A stretch of DNA of 64,000 nt from Lachnospiraceae bacterium. Its GTDB lineage: Bacteria; Bacillota_A; Clostridia; Lachnospirales; Lachnospiraceae. Both the position numbers and the translations under genes were made by a program. The stretch is from contig JAFQCI010000124.1 of NCBI GenBank assembly GCA_017416505.1, positions 15,308 to 79,307 of the forward strand, read 5' to 3'. The notes under the pieces were generated by a model. It searched no databases. It saw only the letters and a list, made by a program, of their open reading frames with translations, and was not told the DNA's origin. Positions 53,120-62,017 of the stretch are shown here, one piece after another. Within the stretch, counting starts at the first letter, position 1. Every line of letters starts with the position of its first letter.

Positions 53120-54373
53120 ATGTTTACCAATAATTACAAATATAATTTTATAGATGTATTTTCCGGAGCGGGAGGGTTGTCTGAAGGTTTTTTTAATTGT
53201 GGTTTTAATCCAATAGCTCATGTGGAAATGAATAATTTTGCAGCTGAAACGTTAAAAACGCGTTCGTGCTATTATTATTTCAAGAAGACTGGGGACTTGA
53301 ATTATTATTATGACTATTTGAGGGGAAATATATCGAGGGATGAATTGTATGGAGCTGTTCCAGCAGAAGTGTTAAGTACGGTAATCAATGAAGAAATATC
53401 GGATAAAACATATAAAAAAATATTTGATAAGATTGACAGGATAATGGAACAAGATGGTGTTGAAGAAGTTGATGTTTTGATTGGAGGTCCTCCATGTCAG
53501 GCTTATTCATTGGTGGGAAGAGCATCAGCACCAGGAGGAATGGATGAAGACCCTAGAAATGATTTATATATCCAATATGCAAGATTTCTTAATAAATATA
53601 AACCTAAAATGTTTGTGTTTGAAAATGTTCCGGGCATGCTGACTGCTAAAAAAGGGTTGATATGGAAAAGGATTCAGCAGAGACTAAAAACAGTTGGATA
53701 TAATATAGAGTATAAATTAGTTAATTCGCATGATTTCGGGGTATTACAAAATCGCAAAAGAATTATCATAATAGGTTGGAGAAAAGATTTGGACTTGAGA
53801 TATCCTGAGTTTCCGCAGGTTATGATTAACGCAATTGTAAATGATATATTAAGTGATTTGCCACATTTAGAGCCGGGAGAAGCAAATAATGAATATGTGG
53901 CAAATCCAAGCGAATATTTACTTGAGACAGGAATAAGAAAAGAAAATGATGTTTTAACAGATCATCAAGCAAGAAATATTAGAGATGTCGATAGAGATAT
54001 TTATAGGATTGCTGTAAATATGTGGAATAACAATCATGGAAGATTGCGATACACAGATTTGCCAGCGGAATTACAGTTTCACAATAATTGCACTTCTTTT
54101 CTTGATAGATTCAAGGTGGTTGAAGGTGATATGGAAAGTGCGCATACAATGTTAGCACATATATCTAAAGATGGACATTATTATATACATCCAGACATTA
54201 AACAGGCAAGATCATTGTCTGTAAGAGAAGCAGCTAGAATACAATCGTTTCCAGATGATTATTATTTTGAAGGACCAAGAACCGCAAAGTTTGTTCAGAT
54301 TGGAAATGCAGTGCCACCATTAATGGCAAAAGGCATAGCCAATGCAATTTTAAAATTGTTGGATACGCTATAA
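53120..54373 (+). CDS. DNA (cytosine-5-)-methyltransferase M2
   Basis: 417 residues. Motif I IDVFSGAGGLSEGFF, motif IV LIGGPPCQAYSLVGRA (catalytic Cys126), motif VI FVFENVPG (168-170), motif VIII LQNRKRIIIIGWR, and C-terminal LSVREAARIQSFPDDYYFEGP and IGNAVPPLMAKGIA are intact. About 70 extra residues lie between motifs II-III and IV (residues 45-115). The sequence is clearly different from M1, consistent with each enzyme methylating one strand of an asymmetric site as in LlaJI. Confidence 0.93.
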   Translation: MFTNNYKYNFIDVFSGAGGLSEGFFNCGFNPIAHVEMNNFAAETLKTRSCYYYFKKTGDLNYYYDYLRGNISRDELYGAVPAEVLSTVINEEISDKTYKKIFDKIDRIMEQDGVEEVDVLIGGPPCQAYSLVGRASAPGGMDEDPRNDLYIQYARFLNKYKPKMFVFENVPGMLTAKKGLIWKRIQQRLKTVGYNIEYKLVNSHDFGVLQNRKRIIIIGWRKDLDLRYPEFPQVMINAIVNDILSDLPHLEPGEANNEYVANPSEYLLETGIRKENDVLTDHQARNIRDVDRDIYRIAVNMWNNNHGRLRYTDLPAELQFHNNCTSFLDRFKVVEGDMESAHTMLAHISKDGHYYIHPDIKQARSLSVREAARIQSFPDDYYFEGPRTAKFVQIGNAVPPLMAKGIANAILKLLDTL

Positions 54374-54388
54374 GAAAGAGAGGGTTTT

Positions 54389-56497
54389 ATGGAAAAACAA
54401 ATTAACTTTAAGTCTCGTGCTAGATTAATGCCTCAAATAGGCGACCAGTTGATCAAAAATGAAAGTATTGCATTGTTGGAATTGGTTAAAAATTCGTATG
54501 ACGCAGATGCGCCGGATGTATGGGTCGAGATGTGGGATGTTGATAAGCCTAAAATTGGTAGAATTATTGTAAAAGATAATGGTGACGGAATGGATCTATC
54601 AATAGTAGAAAATTCATGGATGGAGATCGGAACAGATAATAAAAAGAATCTTCTTGATGAGTATATTTCTAATAACAAAAAGAGTGCGTTAGGTAGATTG
54701 CCTATGGGTGAAAAAGGAATTGGTCGATTTGGAGTCCACAAATTAGGAAATAAAATTACTTTGATTACAAGAATGAAAGGGAAGCAGGAGGTCGTAGTAA
54801 AGATTGATTGGACTGCATTTGAAAAATTTGATTATTTAGAACAAGTGCCAATTACAGTGCTTGAAAGAGAACCGGAGTATTTTTTAGGAGAACAGAAGGG
54901 GACATATATTGAAATTACAGAATTGAAAAATGAATGGACAAGGGGGAGGTTAAGGGATGTTTATAGATCGGTTATGTCTCTGCAATCTCCGTTTGAAAGT
55001 ATACAGTCCTTTAATGTCGAATTTGATACAAATCATGAGGAATGGTTGGAAGGGTTACTTACTGTAGATAAAATAAAAAACGATGCACTTTTTTTTGCAG
55101 ATGTTGTAATTGAAGGGAATGAGATTATCGAACTAAAGTATGAGTTTAAGCCATGGAAAGTTTTAAACAAATTAGCCGAAAAACAAATTAATAGGACTCA
55201 TATCGAAATGTGTCGTGAGGAACGAGAAAATAATAAAAAAATGTTAAAAAGTATTGATCTGAGCTCATTTAATATTGGAAGAGTTCGAATGAAATTGATG
55301 ATCTTTGACTTGGATAATACAATTTTATCATATGGGGTATCTGATAAAAAAGGGTTAAAAGAATATTTGAAAAACAACGGAGGAATAGCTGTATATCGTG
55401 ATAATATACGCATCTATGAATATGGAGAATCTGGGAATGATTGGTTGCAATTAGAGTCGAAAAGAATAAATGCTCCAGGGACAACACTAAGTAGCAAAAT
55501 AACTATAGGTGCTATTTATTTAGACAGGCAAGATAGCAGTGGGCTGGTAGAAAAAACAAATAGAGAAGGTTTTGTAGAAAATGAAGCTTTTGAAGAATTC
55601 CGTTATGCAATTATAAATGCAATAGAAAAAATTCAAACTTTGAGAAATATTGATAAGGATTTATTAAAAAAATACTATGGTCCATCAGGTAAAGCAGAAC
55701 CGGTATTATCAAGTATCGAGGACTTAAAGATTGTAGTTGAAAAAAATATTGATGATATAAAATTAAGAAATCTTATTCACAAGTCTTTAAGAAACATAGA
55801 AATTGATTATAAAAATATAACTGACGTTTATATAAGAAGTGCTTCAGCAGGGCTTAGTTTAAGTGTAGTAATTCATGAGATAGAAAAAATAATAGCGGAA
55901 TTAAGGGTTGCAATTATGGATGAACAATCTACAGAACATGTTAAAAATTTGGTGTTTGATTTATCCAAGGTTACTGATGGATATGCATCTGTCATTAAAT
56001 CAAAAAAACAGTCATTGGTAAATGTTTCAGAATTGATAGATGACGCGCTTTTTAATGTGAAATATAGATTGAAAGTACACAAAATTGATGTGGATATGCC
56101 ATATCAAGAGAAAAAAATCAAAGAAAATATTAAGTGTGCATCTAATCTGGTGATTGGTACCATAATGAATCTTGTAGACAATTCAATTTATTGGTTGACA
56201 TATTCTCATATTGAAGATAAAAAAATGTATTTTGATGTATCGATGGATTACGAGGGATTTATTACAATTATTGTTGCTGATAATGGTTATGGTTTTACCT
56301 TGCCGACTGACCAAGTTATCAAACCATTTGTAACGGATAGAGTTGGTGGCATGGGGTTAGGATTACATTTGGCAGATGAAATAATGAAATCAAGTGGAGG
56401 AAGAATGATATTTCCGGACAAAGGTGATGTATATTTGCCAGAAGAATTTAAGAGAGGTGCGGTAGTAGGTCTTTCATTTCCAATTCCAGAAGGATAA
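54389..56497 (+). CDS. Dual-ATPase sensor-like protein: Hsp90/MutL-type ATPase plus histidine-kinase-like domain
   Basis: 702 residues. N-terminal GHKL ATPase: SIALLELVKNSYDADA (Asn35), VKDNGDGM (63-68) and MGEKGIGRFGVHKLG (about 106-120). The middle (150-480) is unassigned. A second ATPase follows: LSLSVVIHEIEKIIAEL with a possible phospho-His (about residue 495), TIMNLVDNSIYWL (N box, about 592), VADNGYGF (about 629) and VGGMGLGLHLADEI (about 651). No membrane helix, so a cytoplasmic sensor. It follows M2 by 15 bp and precedes the receiver gene by 16 bp. I recall that similar kinase/receiver pairs occur in conflict systems, but have not checked. Confidence 0.82.
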   Translation: MEKQINFKSRARLMPQIGDQLIKNESIALLELVKNSYDADAPDVWVEMWDVDKPKIGRIIVKDNGDGMDLSIVENSWMEIGTDNKKNLLDEYISNNKKSALGRLPMGEKGIGRFGVHKLGNKITLITRMKGKQEVVVKIDWTAFEKFDYLEQVPITVLEREPEYFLGEQKGTYIEITELKNEWTRGRLRDVYRSVMSLQSPFESIQSFNVEFDTNHEEWLEGLLTVDKIKNDALFFADVVIEGNEIIELKYEFKPWKVLNKLAEKQINRTHIEMCREERENNKKMLKSIDLSSFNIGRVRMKLMIFDLDNTILSYGVSDKKGLKEYLKNNGGIAVYRDNIRIYEYGESGNDWLQLESKRINAPGTTLSSKITIGAIYLDRQDSSGLVEKTNREGFVENEAFEEFRYAIINAIEKIQTLRNIDKDLLKKYYGPSGKAEPVLSSIEDLKIVVEKNIDDIKLRNLIHKSLRNIEIDYKNITDVYIRSASAGLSLSVVIHEIEKIIAELRVAIMDEQSTEHVKNLVFDLSKVTDGYASVIKSKKQSLVNVSELIDDALFNVKYRLKVHKIDVDMPYQEKKIKENIKCASNLVIGTIMNLVDNSIYWLTYSHIEDKKMYFDVSMDYEGFITIIVADNGYGFTLPTDQVIKPFVTDRVGGMGLGLHLADEIMKSSGGRMIFPDKGDVYLPEEFKRGAVVGLSFPIPEG

Positions 56498-56513
56498 ACA
56501 AGGAGGATAAAAT

Positions 56514-57983
56514 ATGGATTTACCAAAGAATGGAAGCGTAGTAATTATAGATGATCAAATTGTGGAAGCACTTCCGCTAATGAATGCGTTAGCTAAAAGA
56601 GGTGTATCCTATGCATACTATGATGGTAAAAGTAAAAACTATCCAGCTGAGCCATTGGATAGTGTGAGATTGATTTTTTTAGATATGCATCTAGATGAGG
56701 CAGCAGTAGGAACAACAAATACAAAAAATATAGTTAGTTTGTTGGTTGCGGGTATAAGTGCGATTGTGAATGAGAATAATGGACCGTATGCTGTTATGGT
56801 ATGGAGTAAACATGATTCACAGCATCTCGAAGAGTTAAAAGCTACGCTATTAAATAAAGAAAGTGTACCATGTAAACCGATTGCTGTCTTGAATATGGAA
56901 AAATCACTATGTTTTGAAGCAGTGAGTTCAGGTAAAGATGGCATGAAAACAGAGTGGAAACTTAAAGATGCAGGTATGGATATTATTGAGAAAAATTTGA
57001 GGACACAACTAGAATTGGTTGATTCATTTTTAATACTATGTAATTGGGAAAATGGTATTAAAATATCATCAAAAGAAACGGTTCAGGCAATAGGTACGCT
57101 TTTTGATAATGAAAATCAGAACTGGAATGACAACTTAAAAGTGTGTATGGTGAGAATGGCGAAAGCATATGCTGGGCAAACATTAGAGATATCAAATGAG
57201 AGCATTATAAGAAATGTATATTATTCGATGAACAGTATTACTAATGATTTTAATGGAGTAGAAGTTGATCAAAGGGTTAAAGTGATTGCAGGAGAAGTCA
57301 GTTTACCACAGACGAAAGAAGGTATTAATGGGAATATAATTCTTTCGTTAATTCATGATGATAAGGAATATATTCTTTCACATGATGAAAAGAAATTTTA
57401 CATATATGAAGAAGGGGAAGTTAAGTTTGAAAGCGGTGAATTGAACAGACTATTTAAATCTAAGGATGATGGTTATGATAAGGTTAGAGAGCTTTTATGT
57501 GGAATGTATAGGGATAATATTAGTTTAATAAATTCATTGCTAAATGTAAGAAATTATATTTTAGACCAGAAAAGACCAGGTAATATATATGAATCTACAC
57601 AGAAATTGAAAAAAGAGATATGTGAGGCACACAAGATAGATGAAATTATGCAAGAAAATGTAAAAGGTATAGAATTAGAGATTTCTCCAATATGTGATTA
57701 TGCACAAAATAAAAGGAAGAGACTTAGAATTTTACCGGGTTTGGAGATTCCAGCCGAACTTGTTGAAAAGGATAGTTCTAAATATACATACATTACGATT
57801 CCGATAATGATTGAAGGAAAGGTTAGAAGGATATTATTTGATTTTAGGTTTTATACATCTGAGAAAATAGATTATCTTGATGAAAAGAAACCATTATATG
57901 CTATTGGAGATGAATTGCTACAAAATATAAGAGATGAATTATCGACACATAGTGTGCGAAGTGGAATTATTTGTGTTGAGTAG
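56514..57983 (+). CDS. Receiver-domain protein of unknown output, partner of the dual-ATPase protein
   Basis: 489 residues. The first 125 look like a response-regulator receiver: SVVIIDDQ with Asp13/Asp14, LIFLDMHLDE with candidate phospho-Asp57, and VMVWSKHDS with Ser98. The remaining 360 residues do not match a known DNA-binding output; a conspicuous segment EISPICDYAQNKRKRLRILPG sits near residue 385. AAGGAGG precedes ATG 56514. It is the last gene of the operon; a truncated helicase frame begins 17 bp later. Confidence 0.75.
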   Translation: MDLPKNGSVVIIDDQIVEALPLMNALAKRGVSYAYYDGKSKNYPAEPLDSVRLIFLDMHLDEAAVGTTNTKNIVSLLVAGISAIVNENNGPYAVMVWSKHDSQHLEELKATLLNKESVPCKPIAVLNMEKSLCFEAVSSGKDGMKTEWKLKDAGMDIIEKNLRTQLELVDSFLILCNWENGIKISSKETVQAIGTLFDNENQNWNDNLKVCMVRMAKAYAGQTLEISNESIIRNVYYSMNSITNDFNGVEVDQRVKVIAGEVSLPQTKEGINGNIILSLIHDDKEYILSHDEKKFYIYEEGEVKFESGELNRLFKSKDDGYDKVRELLCGMYRDNISLINSLLNVRNYILDQKRPGNIYESTQKLKKEICEAHKIDEIMQENVKGIELEISPICDYAQNKRKRLRILPGLEIPAELVEKDSSKYTYITIPIMIEGKVRRILFDFRFYTSEKIDYLDEKKPLYAIGDELLQNIRDELSTHSVRSGIICVE

Positions 57984-59500
57984 GGGTACTATATCTGCCA
58001 GTGAAAAAGAGTAGAATGGGTGAAGAATTAAAAAATATCCCCCAACTAGGAGAAAAGCAATCAGAGGAAGATGATTATTTGGATTACATTATCACCGTTG
58101 ATATTTTTTCGGAAGGTACAGATATTGTGGAAGTAAATCAGGTTATTATGCTTCGTCCAACACAGTCTCCTATTGTTTTTATTCAACAGTTGGGACGTGG
58201 ACTTAGGAAGGCATCGGAGAAGGAATATGTTGTGATTCTTGATTTTATTGGTAATTATAAGAATAATTTTATGATTCCGATTGCACTTTCTGGAGATCGT
58301 AGTTATAACAAAGATAATATTAGAAGATACTTGATGGAAGGTGGCAGAGTAATTCCAGGTGCAAGTACGATTCATTTTGATGAGATAAGTAGAAAACGTA
58401 TCTTTGCAGCTGTGGATAATGCCAATTTCAGTGACATTAAGCTTATCAAAGAGAATTATACGAATCTCAAAAATAAGTTGGGACGAATTCCAAGATTAAG
58501 AGATTTTGACGATTACGGTGAGATGGACGTTTTACGTATTTTTGACAATAACAGCTTGGGTTCTTATTATAAATTTCTTGTAAAGTATGAGAAGGAATAT
58601 GAAATAAGACTGGCACCGGAAGAGGAGAAGGTTATTGAATTTGTGTCAAAGAAGCTTGCTAGTGGTAAAAGAATTCAAGAATTACGACTTCTGAATAGGA
58701 TGCTTGTATATGCACATAGATTGTCGTTGTTTGCTGGTTTACAGGAAGAACTCAAAGTGGATTATGGAATTCAGATGAGTGACGACCAGAAGAAAAATAT
58801 TATTAACATCATGACAAATGAGTTCCCGGCAGGTGCAAGTAAAAATACATATGCAGAGTGTATTTTTATTGAAAAAGAGGACGAGGACGGGATAGATTAT
58901 CATGTTTCAAAATCATTTGAGAAAATGCTCGCCAATAGGGATTTTTATGAGATTTTGAAGGAATTGACTGAGTTTGGTATCAGTCGATATGAACGAGATT
59001 TCTCTGACACATATAAGGAAACAGATTTTGTGCTATATCAAAAATATACGTATGAAGATGTTTGCCGATTGCTTAACTGGGAAACAAATGAAGTACCGTT
59101 GAATATCGGCGGGTACAAGTATGATAAGAAGACAAAAACGTTTCCTGTATTTATTAACTATGACAAGTCAGAGGATATTAGTGATACTACTAAATATGAG
59201 GACCATTTTACGAGTAGTAATAGTTTGATTGCAATATCGAAATCAGGAAGGAGTATATCTTCCGAAGATGTGCAAAACTTTTTACATGCTACTGAGCGAG
59301 GAATACAGGTTCATTTGTTTGTGCGTAAAAACAAAGATGATAAGATTTCAAAAGAATTTTATTATTTGGGGCACATGCAGGCAAGTGGAAAAGTAAAAGA
59401 GTTTATTATGCCAAATACGGATAAAACGGCTGTTGAAATTGAATGGTTGCTGGATGTTCCGGTACGTGGGGATTTATATGAATATATTGTAAATGAGTAG
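57984..59500 (+). pseudogene. C-terminal half of a DUF3427-type superfamily II helicase
   Basis: The frame (about 500 residues from GTG 58001) opens inside the second RecA domain: TVDIFSEGTDIVEVNQVIML (motif V) and FIQQLGRGLRK (motif VI) are present, but Walker A, DEAH and any N-terminal nuclease domain are missing. The rest matches the long DUF3427 tail. Full-length relatives are about twice this size. The break lies just after the receiver gene, so the operon probably replaced or inserted into the helicase 5' part. It could still make a fragment but not an active helicase. Confidence 0.78.
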
Positions 59501-59564
59501 AGGTGAAAGCCTCTAACTGCATAAGTGAGAGGGTATTTTGCTTTGTAAAACGAGGAGGCTTAGA

Positions 59565-59966
59565 ATGAAAACAATACGAGTAGTGGCAGCGGTTATTAAG
59601 GCGATAAATGAAGAAGGGGAATCGATTATCTTTGCAACTCAAAGAGGATATGGTGACTTGAAAGGTGGCTGGGAATTTCCAGGAGGAAAGATGGAAGAAG
59701 GTGAAACACCACAGGAAGCTCTTGTTCGTGAGATAAAGGAGGAGCTTGATACAGAAATCCTAGTTGGGGAATTGATAGATACGATTGAATATGATTATCC
59801 GACATTCCATTTATCAATGGATTGTTTTTGGGCAGAGATTGTTTCAGGTGATTTGGTTCTTAAGGAACACGAGGCGGCGAAGTGGTTGACGAAGGATGAG
59901 TTGGATTCTGTGGAATGGTTGCCGGCAGATATTACGCTGATTGGTAAGATACGAAAATGTATGTAG
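59565..59966 (+). CDS. NUDIX hydrolase, MutT-like (8-oxo-dGTP diphosphatase family)
   Basis: 133 residues with the Nudix box GGKMEEGETPQEALVREIKEELDTEI (GX5EX7REUXEEXGU form) near residue 38. EKAINEEG..IIFATQRGYGDLKGGWEFPGGK matches the MutT/(deoxy)nucleoside triphosphate pyrophosphohydrolase group. GAGGAGG precedes ATG 59565. DUF3427 helicases are often followed by such a NUDIX gene, so this is probably the old neighbour of the broken helicase. Confidence 0.92.
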   Translation: MKTIRVVAAVIKAINEEGESIIFATQRGYGDLKGGWEFPGGKMEEGETPQEALVREIKEELDTEILVGELIDTIEYDYPTFHLSMDCFWAEIVSGDLVLKEHEAAKWLTKDELDSVEWLPADITLIGKIRKCM

Positions 59967-60255
59967 TATGTCTTTGGCAATTAAGCAGCATAAGAAGGTG
60001 TTGTTATGGCGTTTAGTGAAGATATAAAAATGAAGGCATTGGTAACAGAGTAGTAGTTATCGTTAAAAAGTGAGCAATCGATAATATAGTAAAAAGCGGG
60101 CAGTAGTAATTGGGGGCATCCGATTACTGCTGCTTTTATTGGTCTTGAGGTTGAAGTGCAAAAAAGTCGAAAAATAAAAGTTTTTGCATTTTAGTGCATA
60201 AAGTCGATTTTTGAGAAAGTTTTTGCTACAATGCTTTTACAAGGAGGGATAGCAA
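59967..60255 (+). other. Intergenic debris with direct repeats before the broken ATPase
   Basis: A short open stretch at 60006-60053 (MAFSEDIKMKALVTE, stop) looks like the first residues of an HNH-type nuclease relic. After the terminator, GTGCAAAAAAGTCGA (60155-) and GTGCATAAAGTCGA (60195-) form direct repeats, each followed by AAGTTTTTGC; TACAAT follows the second. AAGGAGGG at 60241 is a ribosome site for the broken ATPase. Confidence 0.45.
60091..60138 (+). terminator. Terminator after the NUDIX gene
   Basis: AAAAGC..CAGTAGTAAT pairs with ATTACTGCTGCTTTT around TGGGGGCATCCG. A T-rich tail is included in the right arm. Confidence 0.8.
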
Positions 60256-61447
60256 ATGATAGATACACATGAACTCAAAAAGTGTGATAGATATTTAAAG
60301 AAACTGATTGCTTTTCAGGACACAGAGCTAGTAAAGGTGGTGACAGGAATTTGAAGATGCGACAAATCGAGTTTATTAAAGCTGGTGGCGGAGCATTTGA
60401 AGAATAGTGGTATTTGTGATGAACAAATAGTGGAAATGAACTTTGAATCTCATGCATTCAAAGAAATGACGGCAGATGAGTTTTGCAATTATGTAAAAGA
60501 GCGCGTGCTACCGCAAAAGAGAATGTATTTCTTTTTTGACGAAGTACAGAGAGTGCCGAACTGGGAAGATGCTATAAATTCATTTTTTATATTTTCATAA
60601 CTTTGAGGTAAAAGAAGCGAAAAGTGCTTTGGGCGATGTTCGAAAGCTGGTGTATGATAAGACAGGGGAACATTATGAACTGAGAGAAGTGTTTGATGCA
60701 TATATGCGATTTGGTGGAATGCCGGGAATTGCTGATGTAGGTTTGGATCAGGAAAAGGCTCTGATGCTGTTAGAAGGTATTTATTCTACTGTAATTGTGC
60801 GTGACATTTTGGAAAGAGAGAATCGAAGAGGGCAGAAAAGAATTACTGACCCGGTGTTGCTGCGTAAGATAGTGTTGTATTTAGCAGATAATATTGGCAG
60901 TAATATTTCTATTTCTTCTATCGGCAATGTGCTTGTTAATGAAGGTTTGTTGGATGATGGAAAGTGGAAGGGGACACCAAGTGCACATACGGTTCAGGCA
61001 TATGTGAATGCTTTATTGGAGTCTTATTTCTTCTATGACATCAAGCGATTTGATATTAAAAGCAAAGAGTTTTTACGTACACTTGGTAAATTTTATGTTG
61101 CAGATATTGGTCTTAGAAATTATCTGCTTGGTTTTCGGAACAGAGACAGTGGCCATGTATTAGAAAATGTTGTATATTTCGAGCTGCTTCGTAGAGGCTT
61201 TGATGTTGCAATAGGAAAAGTTGATAATTCGGAAGAGGATTTTATTGCAACAAAAGCGGATAACAAGCTTTATGTTCAGGTAACAGAATCTATGACAAGT
61301 GAGGAAGTTCGTGTCAGAGAGTTGGCACCTTTGGAGAAAATTAGTGATAATTATGAAAAGATGGTGTTATCGCTGAATCCGGGATTAGACACTTCGTATG
61401 AAGGAATCAAATCGATAAGCCTTGTGGAGTGGTTGTTGGAAGAGTAA
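60256..61447 (+). pseudogene. Broken AAA_14/DUF4143 ATPase
   Basis: The frame from ATG 60256 reads up to VVTGI then hits TGA (60352-60354) where the family has Arg, and the next P-loop Gly is Asp (RCDKSSLL for RCGKSSLL). It continues to FFFDEVQRVPNWEDAINSF (Walker B) at 60600. A deletion and frameshift remove the middle of the ATPase; the C-terminal 270 residues (from about 60602) include YMRFGGMPGIADVG and FYVADIGLRNYLLGF, then VLENVVYFELLRRGFDVAIG. At least three inactivating changes are present. Confidence 0.85.
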
Positions 61448-61450
61448 AAT

Positions 61451-61489
61451 GAGTGCATTTCGGCTAAAATGCAATTTGATTATGAATTA
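61451..61489. promoter_or_regulatory. Hairpin element TTTCGGCTAA...TTAGCCGAAA
   Basis: TTTCGGCTAA and TTAGCCGAAA form a perfect inverted repeat around about 16 bp. The left part AGTGCATTTCGGCTAAAA is shared with 43822-43839. Probably the relic operator or promoter of another DUF4143-type ATPase gene. Confidence 0.5.
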
Positions 61490-61644
61490 GCCGAAAGAAA
61501 TTAGGCTGACTGGAGAAATTCGTCAGATAGATTTTAGTCGTGAATATAATCATTTGCCAGGAAAAACAAAGATAAACATAAATGTTTGGACAAGAAATGG
61601 GCATAATAGAAAATCAGAATTATAAAACTTTATGTTTAATAAAA

Positions 61645-61680
61645 TTGACAAAATAAAATAATTTGTTTAATATATTAAAC
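61645..61680 (+). promoter_or_regulatory. hipBA promoter with a perfect operator palindrome
   Basis: TTGACA (61645-61650), 17 bp, TAATAT (61668-61673). The -10 box lies inside the perfect 16-bp palindrome GTTTAATATATTAAAC (61665-61680); a half site GTTTAAT lies at 61634-61640. This geometry fits repression by HipB dimers. Confidence 0.85.
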
Positions 61681-61695
61681 ATAAGAGGTGAAAAT

Positions 61696-62010
61696 ATGAG
61701 TAAAAAAACAGTAGTAGTTATGCCGGATACACAAAAAATATTAGAAAAGATGGGTGAACAGATAAAGATGGCCAGATTGCGTCGCAATCTTTCTACAGAA
61801 TTGGTGGCAGAAAGAGCTGGGATTAGTAGGGCTACGTTGTGGGCAGTGGAAAAAGGTACTCCAACGGTGGCTATAGGAACTTATGCTGCGGTGTTACATG
61901 CTTTGGGCGGTATGGATAAAGATTTAGAGTTAGTGGCGCAGGATGATGAGTTTGGCAGAAGAATTCAGGATATGAATTTAGTGACTCCGAAACGAGCAAA
62001 AAGGAAGTAG
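61696..62010 (+). CDS. hipB: HipB-like antitoxin/repressor (XRE family)
   Basis: 104 residues. The helix-turn-helix is QIKMARLRRNLSTELVAERAGISRATLWAVEKGTPTVAIGTYAAVLHALGG (residues 20-70), the HipB pattern. The basic tail TPKRAKRK may contact HipA. AAGAGGTG precedes ATG 61696. It sits 7 bp before hipA and just after the palindromic promoter. Confidence 0.9.
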   Translation: MSKKTVVVMPDTQKILEKMGEQIKMARLRRNLSTELVAERAGISRATLWAVEKGTPTVAIGTYAAVLHALGGMDKDLELVAQDDEFGRRIQDMNLVTPKRAKRK

Positions 62011-62017
62011 GGATTAG

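Noticed and set aside
53120..54373. M2 as a recent duplicate of M1
   Set aside because: The two methyltransferases share only the family motifs, differ in motif IV (PCND versus PCQA) and in insert layout.
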